Part shown: positions 26,981 to 34,300 of the stretch, one piece after another
Numbering within the stretch: position 1 is the stretch's first letter
Layout of the letters: each line of letters begins with the position of its first letter
Source of the DNA: Candidatus Rokuibacteriota bacterium
GTDB taxonomy: Bacteria; Methylomirabilota; Methylomirabilia; Rokubacteriales; CSP1-6
Direction: 5' to 3'
Length of the DNA: 44,050 nt
Assembly: GCA_003220495.1 (NCBI GenBank)
Contig: QHSP01000059.1
Span: 1-44,050, forward strand
Made by a program: the position numbers and the translations under genes
Notes under the pieces: model-generated
Databases searched by the model: none
What the model was told of the DNA's origin: nothing
What the model saw: the letters and a program-made list of their open reading frames with translations, nothing else

Positions 26981-27230
26981 CCGGCGCGCCCCGCTCCGTG
27001 ACGAGGCGCTGGGCGAGCGTGGCGGGCTCGAGCGACGAGAGGATCAGATGATCGCTCCCGGTCACGATGACCGCCCGCGTGCGACGCCCGTTCGTCGCGT
27101 CGACCAGCTTCGTGCTCCCCTTGGCGCTCTCGATGAGCCGCTTCACCGGCAAGGAGTCCAGCGCGACGATCGCCACGATCTGATCGGCGACGACGACGTT
27201 GCCGTGTCCCACGTTCACCAGATGCGTCAC
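26973..27230 (-). CDS. RemA-like DUF370 regulator
   Basis: An 85-residue protein of the DUF370/RemA family. In Bacillus subtilis, RemA is a DNA-binding activator of matrix genes. The core THLVNVGHGNVVVADQIVAI, DATNGRRTRAVIVTGSDHLI and LSSLEPATLAQRL match well. GTG 27230 gives the family's usual length with a GGCGGGGG ribosome site; a TTG at 27263 is possible. It lies between yicC and gmk, the common order in many phyla. Its role here may differ from matrix control. Confidence 0.87.
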   Translation of the reverse strand: MTHLVNVGHGNVVVADQIVAIVALDSLPVKRLIESAKGSTKLVDATNGRRTRAVIVTGSDHLILSSLEPATLAQRLVTERGAPVD

Positions 27231-27255
27231 CGGCCGACCCCCGCCATTCGCGCGG

Positions 27256-28170
27256 CTATTCAAGATTCTGCGCCTGTTCGCGCATTTTTTCGATGATCCC
27301 CTTGGCGGCGAGCGCCGACTGGCTCAGCTCGAGATCGTCCGCCTTCGAGGCGATGGTGTTGACCTCGCGATTCAGCTCCTGGACCAGGAAGTCGAGCGGT
27401 CGCCCGACGGCTCCGCCGCGGTCGAGCAGCAGCGCGAGCTGCTCGAGGTGCGCGCCGAGCCGCGTCAGCTCTTCGCGCACGTCGGTCTTCTCGGCCCAGA
27501 TCGCCACTTCGGTGAGGATGCGTCCCTCGTCGACCACGACGTCGCCGAGCAAGGCCCCGATGCGCTCGCGCAGCCGCTCCTGGTACCGCGCGAGGGCCGC
27601 CGGCGTGCGAGCCGCGATCATGTCGACCTGCGCCCGGAGCGCGGCGTGCTGCGCGGAGAGCTCGGCGCCGAGCGCTTCGCCTTCCGTCGCGCGACACGCC
27701 ACGAGCGCGTCGAGCGCGCGGCCGAGCACCTCCGCCAGCGCCGGCCACGCGATCGCCGCCGCCGAGGTCTCCGACTCTTCCGTGCGCACGACGCCCGAAC
27801 GCTCGAGCACCCACGAGAGCGGCACCTCTTCGCCCAGGCCGACGGCGCGGCCGAGGGCTCGGGCCTGCTCGACATACTGGGCGGCGAGCGCGGCATCGAC
27901 GCGGATCTGCTGGGTGGATTGACCGGGCGCCGGACCGACCTGCACGGCGACGTCGATACGTCCTCGCTCGAGGCGCGACTGGATCAGCCGGCGCGCGTCC
28001 ATCTCGCAGGCACCGAGGGCGCGCGGCAGGCGCAGCGCGATGTCGAGGTGGCGGTGGTTGACGGAGCGCGCTTCGACGGTCACCGCGAATCCGTCACTGG
28101 CGACCTCGGCCCGGCCGAATCCCGTCATGCTGCGGAGAGACGGGTTCGCAGAGAGGCGGGTGGGTGGCAT
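27256..28170 (-). CDS. yicC: YicC/YloC family endoribonuclease
   Basis: A 304-residue YicC-type protein. The core starts SMTGFGRAEVASDGFAVTVEARSVNHR, and the C-terminal DUF1732 motif is LDFLVQELNREVNTIASKADDLELSQ. Family members are clamp-like RNases. ATG 28170 is chosen because a strong promoter lies so close that transcription should begin on that ATG; ATG 28128, at the MTGFGR core, is the alternative. It is the first gene of a long operon down to rpe. Confidence 0.9.
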   Translation of the reverse strand: MPPTRLSANPSLRSMTGFGRAEVASDGFAVTVEARSVNHRHLDIALRLPRALGACEMDARRLIQSRLERGRIDVAVQVGPAPGQSTQQIRVDAALAAQYVEQARALGRAVGLGEEVPLSWVLERSGVVRTEESETSAAAIAWPALAEVLGRALDALVACRATEGEALGAELSAQHAALRAQVDMIAARTPAALARYQERLRERIGALLGDVVVDEGRILTEVAIWAEKTDVREELTRLGAHLEQLALLLDRGGAVGRPLDFLVQELNREVNTIASKADDLELSQSALAAKGIIEKMREQAQNLE

Positions 28171-28176
28171 CGAGTG

Positions 28177-28206
28177 ATCATAGGGCGAAATTGCCTGTAG
28201 TGTCAA
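28177..28206 (-). promoter_or_regulatory. Strong promoter of the yicC operon (leaderless)
   Basis: A perfect TTGACA (28206-28201) and TATGAT (28182-28177) with an 18-bp spacer. Only six bases separate the -10 box from the yicC ATG at 28170, so the transcript should start at the A of the start codon. Its -35 is 10 bp from that of the divergent promoter. Confidence 0.8.
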
Positions 28207-28216
28207 TATGTTGCGG

Positions 28217-28245
28217 TTGACAGGCGCCGGGCGTGCCGATAGACT
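28217..28245 (+). promoter_or_regulatory. Divergent promoter for the membrane protein-kinase genes
   Basis: A perfect TTGACA (28217-28222) with a 17-bp spacer before TAGACT (28240-28245, four of six). Initiation near 28252 leaves about 10 bases before the ATG at 28262. Confidence 0.65.
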
Positions 28246-28261
28246 CGGCGCGCGCTCGGTC

Positions 28262-28624
28262 ATGAGCCGCTGGGCCCTCGCAACACTCGCAGTGCTCTTC
28301 CTGCTCGGCCTCGGGGCGGTCACGCTCGCCCGGCTATTCGGGAAATCCGGTTCACGCGCCTCGGTCGGCGTTTCCATCGCCGCGCACTGGCTCGCGGCCT
28401 ACGTCCTCTGGAGCTTCGCGGCCGGTCTGGCCGTGGCCGCCGGCCTGCTCACGACGTACCAGACAGCGGCGTTCGCCGCGATCTGCCTCCTCGGCGCCGT
28501 CTTCCAGTATCGCGCGCACCTGCAAGCCGGGCGGGATCGCGGGCTGGCGATTTTCTTCGGGGTGCAGCTGGCCTGGCTGGTGTTCGTCCTCCTCCAGAAC
28601 GGCATGCTCACCACCGGGTGGTGA
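28262..28624 (+). CDS. Small four-helix membrane protein, unknown
   Basis: A 120-residue protein with four hydrophobic segments: about residues 3-25, 38-66, 67-85 and 93-115. I do not recognise a family. ATG 28262 sits at the right distance from the divergent promoter. A start 18 codons upstream is in-frame but lies inside the promoter. The kinase gene follows after 13 bases, so it may form part of the same signalling unit, for instance as a membrane sensor for the soluble kinase; this is inference. Confidence 0.7.
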   Translation: MSRWALATLAVLFLLGLGAVTLARLFGKSGSRASVGVSIAAHWLAAYVLWSFAAGLAVAAGLLTTYQTAAFAAICLLGAVFQYRAHLQAGRDRGLAIFFGVQLAWLVFVLLQNGMLTTGW

Positions 28625-28637
28625 TAGGCTCAAGGAG

Positions 28638-31600
28638 ATGGGCGAGCAGGATGCCATCCTGGTCATCGACCATGACCCCGACGCCGCCCTCCTCCTGAGC
28701 GACTTCCTCGAGCGCGAAGGGTACGCGGTCGCCGTGGCCCGCACCGGCGTCGAGGGGCTCCGACTGATCCGCCAGGGCGCGTTTGCGCTCGTCCTCCTCG
28801 ATCTCGAGCTTTCCGACGCAGACCCCACGAGTCTCATGCGCGAGGCGGCGCTGATCGAGGCACCGCCCGAGATCATCGTCGTCACCGGCCGCGCGACGCT
28901 CGACTCGGCGATCCAGGCCATCGAGAGCCGGAGCGCCGGCTACATCCTCAAGCCCGTCGATCTCTCCCGCCTCGGTGTGATCGTCGCGCGCGTCTTCGAC
29001 CGGAGGCGGCTGGCGCAGGACAACACGCGCCTGCACGCCGAGCTGGCCGAGCGGCTCGCCGAGAGCGAGGCCCTCGCCGCGATCTCGGCCACCGTCAGCT
29101 CCACCCTCGACGTCCGCGAGGCGCTCCGCCGAATCTGCCGGGAGCTGGTCCGCTTGCTCGGCGCCGACACGTCCGCCGTCTATCTTCAAGATGCCGGGAG
29201 CGGTCGGCTCGTGCCGACCGCGGCATGCCACGTGCCCAGCGAGTATCTCGAGACCCTATCCACGACGCCGCTGCCGCTCAAAGAGGAGGGCTTCTTCCTT
29301 CCGCTCTGGCGGGAGCGACGTCCCGTGTACTCGGACGACGTTGCGGGCGACCCACGCTTCACGCACGGGATGTTCAGGAGCTTCCCGCATCAGTCGGGCC
29401 TCCTCCTGCCGCTGATCGTCGAGGACGACGTGATCGGGGGCTTCTACATCGTCTGGTGGACGGCCCGCCGGAGCTTTTCCGAGCGCGACCTGCGCGGTCT
29501 CGATCACATCTGCGAGCAGGTCGGGTTCTTCCTCCGAAACGCCCGGCTCTACGAGCAGGCCGGGCGGAACCAGCACCGGCTCGAGGTCCTCAACGACGTG
29601 TCGCGGCGGCTCGCCGCCGTCCACGACCCCGAAGAAGTGCTGACGGTCATCGTCAACGAGGCGGCCCGGCTCGTCGGCGCCGAGGCGGCGGGTCTGCGCC
29701 TTCTGGAAGGTGACGACCTGGTCGTCGGCGCCCGGACCGAATCGGCCGCCGGCGTGATGGCGCGGCCGCGGCTCAGGATCGGGGAGAGCCTGAGCGGCCT
29801 GGTGGTCGCCACCGGGCAGCCCCTCGTGGTCGAGGATCTGGCCGAGGACACGCGCCACGATCCCGCTCACAAGCGCGGCGCCCTCGAGCGCGGGTTTCGC
29901 GGTTTCGTCGGCGTGCCGCTGCGCGCCCGCGAGCGCACCGTCGGGACACTCAACGTCTTCACCAAGGGGGCGCGCCACTTCCTGCCCGACGAGGTCGCGC
30001 TGCTCTCGGCGCTGGCCGACCAGGCCTCGCTCGCGATCGAGAAGGCACGGCTGCTCCGAGAGGCGGAGGAGGGACGCGCCCTGCTCGAGCGGCTCTCTCG
30101 CGCCGCGATCGCGATGCAGAGCTCCTGGGAGCGGAGCGAGCGGCTCGCCGCATTCGTCCGCGCCGCGCGTGACGTCGTCGGCTTCGACCGCGTCAACGTG
30201 TTCCTCCTGACGGCCGACGGATCCGAGCTCGAGGCGGTGACGACGGGCGACGACGAGCCCTCCGAGCTCCGGCTGCCGGTCACCGCGGCCGCGGGCCCCT
30301 ACTACGAGGCGCTCAGGAGCCGTCGTCCGATCGCCGTGCTGTCCGACGCGGACCTCGCCCGTGTGCTGCCGCTCGATCGCGCGCACCTCGATCGGCCGTA
30401 CCTCCGATCGCGGCGCTTCGTCATCGCGCCGCTCGTCGCTGGCGACCGGGTGATCGGTGTCGTGAGCGCGGACAACAAGCCGAGCCGGCGGCCGATCAGT
30501 CCCCGGAGCATCGAGCCGTTCAGCTCGCTCTGCCAGAACCTCGCAATGGCACTCGAGGAGAGCCGGCTCTACGCCGAGGCCCACGCCCGCGAGGCGGAGA
30601 CGACACGGCTCTACGCCGCGGCGAAGACCTTGTCGGACGGTCTGGCGCTCCTGAACCAGGCGGCGCGGGCGCTCCACCGAACGCTCGACGTGGACGCGAT
30701 GCTCGACGACGCGCTCAGGGAGCTCGCGAAAGCCTTCGGCGCCAGCGGCGCGCTCCTCCATCGACTGGCCGACGACGGGACGTTGAGCCGGAGCGTCGGC
30801 CACTGGGTGTCGACCGGGCAACGCCCGGGCGATCCGGGCCGCCTGGGGGGACTCAGCGACCACGTGCGTCGGACGCGCGCGCCGGCCCTCCTCCGCGACG
30901 TGACGGCGCACCCCGAATTCGTGCATCCCGCGAACCTGGCCCACGGCGTCCGCTCCATGGCGGCGTTCCCGATCGTGGGCCAGAACGAGCGCGTGCTCGG
31001 CGTGCTCGTTCTCTACTACACGACGGCGCAGGCGTTCGGCGAGACCGAGACGCGCCTGCTGGCCTCCTACGCCGACCAGCTGGCGACGGCGCTCGAGAAC
31101 GCCGGGCTCTACGAGGAGACGCAGACGCAGCGGGTCCGGCTGGCGCAGATCTTCGACTCGACCTCCGACGGCATCCTGCTCGTCAGCCGCGAGGGTGAGA
31201 TCCAGGCCGCGAACCGGCAGGCCGGAGAGCTGCTCGGATTCGACCCGAGCTCCGTCATCGGGGTCGGCCTCTCGCAGCTCGCAGCCAGCCGCCGCGGCAC
31301 GGCGCCCGGCCACGACCGCGTCTTCGACGATCTCGCCGCGATCCTCCAGAAGCCGGAGCAGGGCGGCGAAGGCGACCTCGAGCTCCAGCGGAGCGGCCGG
31401 ACCATCCACTGGGCCGGGCGGCCGATCAAGGACGCCTCCGGCGCGACGGTCGGGTTCACCTTGACGCTCCACGACGTGACCCACGAGCGGCAGGTGAGCC
31501 AGATGAAGACCGACTTCGTCTCGTTCGTCACTCACCAGCTCCGCACGCCCCTGGCCGGCATCAAGTGGATGCTGGAGCTGGCGTCGCAGGCCCCCCACGT

Positions 31601-32183
31601 CCCCGCCGAGGCCGGCAGCTACGTCGAGGACGCTCGCACCGCCGCCGAGCGGCTGATCGGCCTCGTGAACGATCTGCTCGATATCGCGCGTCTCGAGAGC
31701 GGCAAGCTGACGGTGACGCTCCAGCCGACGAGCCTGGGCAAGCTGACGCGGAGCTCGGTGGACGACCTGGGCGCCCTCATCCGCGACAAGGGGCTGCGGC
31801 TCTCGACGATCGGCCTCGACGACGCGCCGATGGTGATGGCCGATCCGCAGCTCCTCCGGCAAGTGATCGTGAATCTCACCTCGAACGCGCTCAAATACAC
31901 GCCGAGCGGCGGCGACATCTCGATCCGCATCGAGCGCGACAACGGGCGCACGGCGCGGTGGACCATCACCGACAGCGGCATCGGGATTCCCAACACCGCG
32001 CTGGGTCGGCTTTTCGAGAAGTTCTATCGGGCCGAAAACGTCCACACGGTGGAGACCGAGGGCACGGGGCTGGGCCTCTATCTGGTCCGCCTCATCATCG
32101 AACGGCTTGCTGGCGAGGTCTGGTGCGAGTCCGAGGAAGGCGGGGGCTCGGCGTTCATCTTCACGCTCCCAATCAGCGGGTGA
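28638..32183 (+). CDS. Hybrid sensor histidine kinase: REC, four GAF, PAS, HisKA, HATPase
   Basis: A 1181-residue soluble multi-sensor kinase without transmembrane segments. Domains in order: REC (5-120) with phosphoacceptor Asp55, Thr83 and Lys105; GAF-like domains at about 155-305, 320-475, 485-645 and 670-825; a PAS domain (835-950); HisKA with phosphorylated His966 in FVTHQLRTPL; and HATPase with NALKYTP, DSGIGIP and GTGLGLYL boxes. One residue of the REC acidic pair is His12 (VIDHD). An AAGGAG stands directly against the ATG, unusually close. Two REC genes follow and are the obvious targets. Ligands of the GAF domains are unknown. Confidence 0.92.
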   Translation: MGEQDAILVIDHDPDAALLLSDFLEREGYAVAVARTGVEGLRLIRQGAFALVLLDLELSDADPTSLMREAALIEAPPEIIVVTGRATLDSAIQAIESRSAGYILKPVDLSRLGVIVARVFDRRRLAQDNTRLHAELAERLAESEALAAISATVSSTLDVREALRRICRELVRLLGADTSAVYLQDAGSGRLVPTAACHVPSEYLETLSTTPLPLKEEGFFLPLWRERRPVYSDDVAGDPRFTHGMFRSFPHQSGLLLPLIVEDDVIGGFYIVWWTARRSFSERDLRGLDHICEQVGFFLRNARLYEQAGRNQHRLEVLNDVSRRLAAVHDPEEVLTVIVNEAARLVGAEAAGLRLLEGDDLVVGARTESAAGVMARPRLRIGESLSGLVVATGQPLVVEDLAEDTRHDPAHKRGALERGFRGFVGVPLRARERTVGTLNVFTKGARHFLPDEVALLSALADQASLAIEKARLLREAEEGRALLERLSRAAIAMQSSWERSERLAAFVRAARDVVGFDRVNVFLLTADGSELEAVTTGDDEPSELRLPVTAAAGPYYEALRSRRPIAVLSDADLARVLPLDRAHLDRPYLRSRRFVIAPLVAGDRVIGVVSADNKPSRRPISPRSIEPFSSLCQNLAMALEESRLYAEAHAREAETTRLYAAAKTLSDGLALLNQAARALHRTLDVDAMLDDALRELAKAFGASGALLHRLADDGTLSRSVGHWVSTGQRPGDPGRLGGLSDHVRRTRAPALLRDVTAHPEFVHPANLAHGVRSMAAFPIVGQNERVLGVLVLYYTTAQAFGETETRLLASYADQLATALENAGLYEETQTQRVRLAQIFDSTSDGILLVSREGEIQAANRQAGELLGFDPSSVIGVGLSQLAASRRGTAPGHDRVFDDLAAILQKPEQGGEGDLELQRSGRTIHWAGRPIKDASGATVGFTLTLHDVTHERQVSQMKTDFVSFVTHQLRTPLAGIKWMLELASQAPHVPAEAGSYVEDARTAAERLIGLVNDLLDIARLESGKLTVTLQPTSLGKLTRSSVDDLGALIRDKGLRLSTIGLDDAPMVMADPQLLRQVIVNLTSNALKYTPSGGDISIRIERDNGRTARWTITDSGIGIPNTALGRLFEKFYRAENVHTVETEGTGLGLYLVRLIIERLAGEVWCESEEGGGSAFIFTLPISG

Positions 32184-32188
32184 GGCCG

Positions 32189-32578
32189 ATGGAGACTACG
32201 GGCAAACGGGTCTTGCTAGTCGAAGACGATCGGTTCCTGCGGCGGGCGTGTGAGGCGAGCCTCCGACAGCGCGGGCTCGCGGTGACGACCGCGGCGGACG
32301 GCGAGGAAGGGCTTCGCCTTGCCCGGAGCGAGCAGCCGGACCTCATTCTGCTGGACATGCTGATGCCGAAGCTCTCGGGCCTGGAGGTGCTGCGCGCCCT
32401 CCGCGGCGACGAGGCGACGCGCGCCGTGAAGATCCTCATCCTCTCCAACTCCTCGCGCGAGCAGGACATCGCGGAGGTGAGCAACCTCGGGATCTCCGGC
32501 TACTTCGTGAAGTCCAACCTGTCGCTCCAGGAGCTGGGCGAGCTGGTGGGCCGCTTGCTGGCGGGTCAGAGTGCCTGA
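32189..32578 (+). CDS. Single-domain response regulator (REC)
   Basis: A 129-residue stand-alone receiver with no output domain. Acidic pair Asp13/Asp14, phosphoacceptor Asp56, Ser in the LILSNSS segment and Lys in YFVKSN are all present. ATG 32189 is chosen; a GTG at 32180 overlaps the kinase stop (GTGA) and adds three residues. Very similar to the next gene in length, the EDDRFLRRA opening and residue numbering, so the two arose by tandem duplication. Confidence 0.88.
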   Translation: METTGKRVLLVEDDRFLRRACEASLRQRGLAVTTAADGEEGLRLARSEQPDLILLDMLMPKLSGLEVLRALRGDEATRAVKILILSNSSREQDIAEVSNLGISGYFVKSNLSLQELGELVGRLLAGQSA

Positions 32579-32960
32579 GGGGACGCGACGGGTCCTCCTC
32601 GCCGAGGACGACCGGTTCTTGCGCCGCGCGGCGGAGGCTCGCCTGCGCCAGCACGGTCTCGAGGTGCTCACGGCGGCCGACGGCGAGGAGGCGCTGCGCC
32701 TCGCGCGCGCCGAGCCACTGGATCTCGTCCTCCTCGACGTCGTCATGCCCAAGCTCGAAGGGTTCGAGGTCTTGAAGTTGCTGAAGCAGGACGAGGCCAC
32801 CGCGCGCATCCCGGTCATCATCCTGTCGAATCTCGGCCAGGAGCGCGACGTGGCGCAGGCAAAGGCGCTCGGCGCCATCGCCTTCCTCGTCAAGGCGCAC
32901 CTCTCGCTGCAGGAGCTCGTGGATCGCGTGGACGCCGCGCTCGGGACGGGCACGACGTAG
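32571..32960 (+). CDS. Single-domain response regulator (REC), paralogue
   Basis: A 129-residue receiver, sister of the preceding gene. It starts at GTG 32571, overlapping the previous gene by eight bases. Asp13/Asp14, phosphoacceptor Asp56 (VLLDVVMPKLEGFE), Ser in ILSNLGQ and the Lys in FLVKAH are conserved. It probably forms a phosphorelay or branched pathway with the kinase. It ends 12 bp before the convergent pyrE. Confidence 0.88.
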   Translation: MPEGTRRVLLAEDDRFLRRAAEARLRQHGLEVLTAADGEEALRLARAEPLDLVLLDVVMPKLEGFEVLKLLKQDEATARIPVIILSNLGQERDVAQAKALGAIAFLVKAHLSLQELVDRVDAALGTGTT

Positions 32961-32972
32961 CGCGGACGGGCT

Positions 32973-33542
32973 TCAGACGCGGCTGCCGGGCTTGATCGCC
33001 GGGCCGCCCGCTTTGCACAGCGGACACTCGTCCGGCTTCCAGGTCGTCGCCTTCACCGTCGCGAGCGTGGCACGCTTCACGGAGAAATTCGTGCTTCCGC
33101 CGCTCCGATCGATCAGGGAGCCGACTCCCACCACGGTCCCCCCGAGCGCCTCGACGCAGGTCGCGACCTCGCGGATCGAGCCGCCCGTGGTCATCACGTC
33201 TTCCACCACCAGGCAGCGCTCGCCAGGAGCCAGTGCGAACCCACGGCGCAGCCGCATGACGCCGTCCTCGCGCTCTGTGAAGAGCGCCCGCACGCCGAGG
33301 GCGCGCCCGACCTCGTGCGCGACCAGGATGCCGCCGATCGCCGGCGCCAGAACGGTCTGGATGCCGTCGTTGCGGAACGGTGCCGCGAGCGCCGCGCCGA
33401 GGGCCGCGGCGTGCACGGGATGCTGCAGGACCAGCGCCGACTGCAGATAGACGTCGGAGTGCAGGCCCGAGGTGAGCCGGAAGTGGCCTCGCAGCAGGGC
33501 GCCGGTCGCCTCGTAGAGATCGAGGGTCTCGCGCTCGGTCAC
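32973..33542 (-). CDS. pyrE: Orotate phosphoribosyltransferase
   Basis: A 189-residue enzyme joining orotate to PRPP. The PRPP loop is LVVEDVMTTGGS (111-122), with FTEREDGVMRLRRGF preceding it. GTG 33542 overlaps the pyrF stop as GTGA. The C-terminal tail carries a CPLC motif of possible metal-binding nature. The longer frame upstream is antisense to nothing conserved and rejected. Last gene of the pyr operon. Confidence 0.93.
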   Translation of the reverse strand: MTERETLDLYEATGALLRGHFRLTSGLHSDVYLQSALVLQHPVHAAALGAALAAPFRNDGIQTVLAPAIGGILVAHEVGRALGVRALFTEREDGVMRLRRGFALAPGERCLVVEDVMTTGGSIREVATCVEALGGTVVGVGSLIDRSGGSTNFSVKRATLATVKATTWKPDECPLCKAGGPAIKPGSRV

Positions 33543-34300
33543 GGGGCGCCGAGCTCGGCGACGATCGCGGCCGCGGCCGCGGCGGGATCCTTCGCGGCGC
33601 TCACCGGGCGCCCCACGACCAGGTAGTCGGCGCCGGCGGCGAGCGCCCGACGTGGCGTCGCGATGCGAACCTGATCGTCTTTTTGGAGAAGGGGGCTCCT
33701 GTCCGGCATGCGGACCGGCTCGGCTGGACGGATGCCCGGCGTCACGATCACCCATCGGGCGCCCATCGCCAGGCGCAAGGGGCTGATCTCCTGCGGCGAG
33801 GCGACGCAGCCGTCGAGGCCGGCCTCGCGGGCGAGCGCGGCGAGGTGCAGCACGTGCGACTCGACGCTCGTCGGCACGCCGACCTCGCGCTGGAGCGCCC
33901 GGCGGTCGAGGCTCGTGAGCACCGTCACGCCGAGGCAGAGCGGGCGGGGCATCGCGAATTCGCCGGCCGCCTTGGTCGCCGCCTCGGCGGCGGCGCGCGC
34001 CATCGCCAGGCCGCCGCTCGCGTGGATGTTCAGCATGAAGACCCCGAGGCGGGTCGCCTCGCGGACGGCCGCGCCGACGGTATTCGGGATGTCGTGGTAC
34101 TTGAGATCGAGGAAGACGCGAAAGCCTCGCTTGCGGGCGGTCTCGATCGCCGCCGGGCCGGCGGCGGTGAAGAGCTGCGAGCCGATCTTGCATCCGGTGA
34201 GGATCCCGTCCAGGCGGCGGAGCAGCGCATCGGCCTCGTCCAGGCTCGACACGTCGAGCGCCACCAGCACCCGGTCGGCGGGGCTAGCGGAGGTCGGCAT
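33539..34300 (-). CDS. pyrF: Orotidine 5'-phosphate decarboxylase
   Basis: A 253-residue decarboxylase making UMP. The catalytic tetrad motif DLKYHD has Asp65, Lys67 and Asp70; SLDRRAL and VTPGIRP follow in the usual order. ATG 34300 overlaps the end of carB by 17 bases. Group I (bacterial) type by size. Confidence 0.95.
   Translation of the reverse strand: MPTSASPADRVLVALDVSSLDEADALLRRLDGILTGCKIGSQLFTAAGPAAIETARKRGFRVFLDLKYHDIPNTVGAAVREATRLGVFMLNIHASGGLAMARAAAEAATKAAGEFAMPRPLCLGVTVLTSLDRRALQREVGVPTSVESHVLHLAALAREAGLDGCVASPQEISPLRLAMGARWVIVTPGIRPAEPVRMPDRSPLLQKDDQVRIATPRRALAAGADYLVVGRPVSAAKDPAAAAAAIVAELGAP

Noticed and set aside
29256-32045. 929-codon open frame on the minus strand
   Set aside because: It lies exactly opposite the histidine kinase, has the Arg/Gly/Asp-rich make-up of antisense frames in GC-rich DNA and shows no domain.
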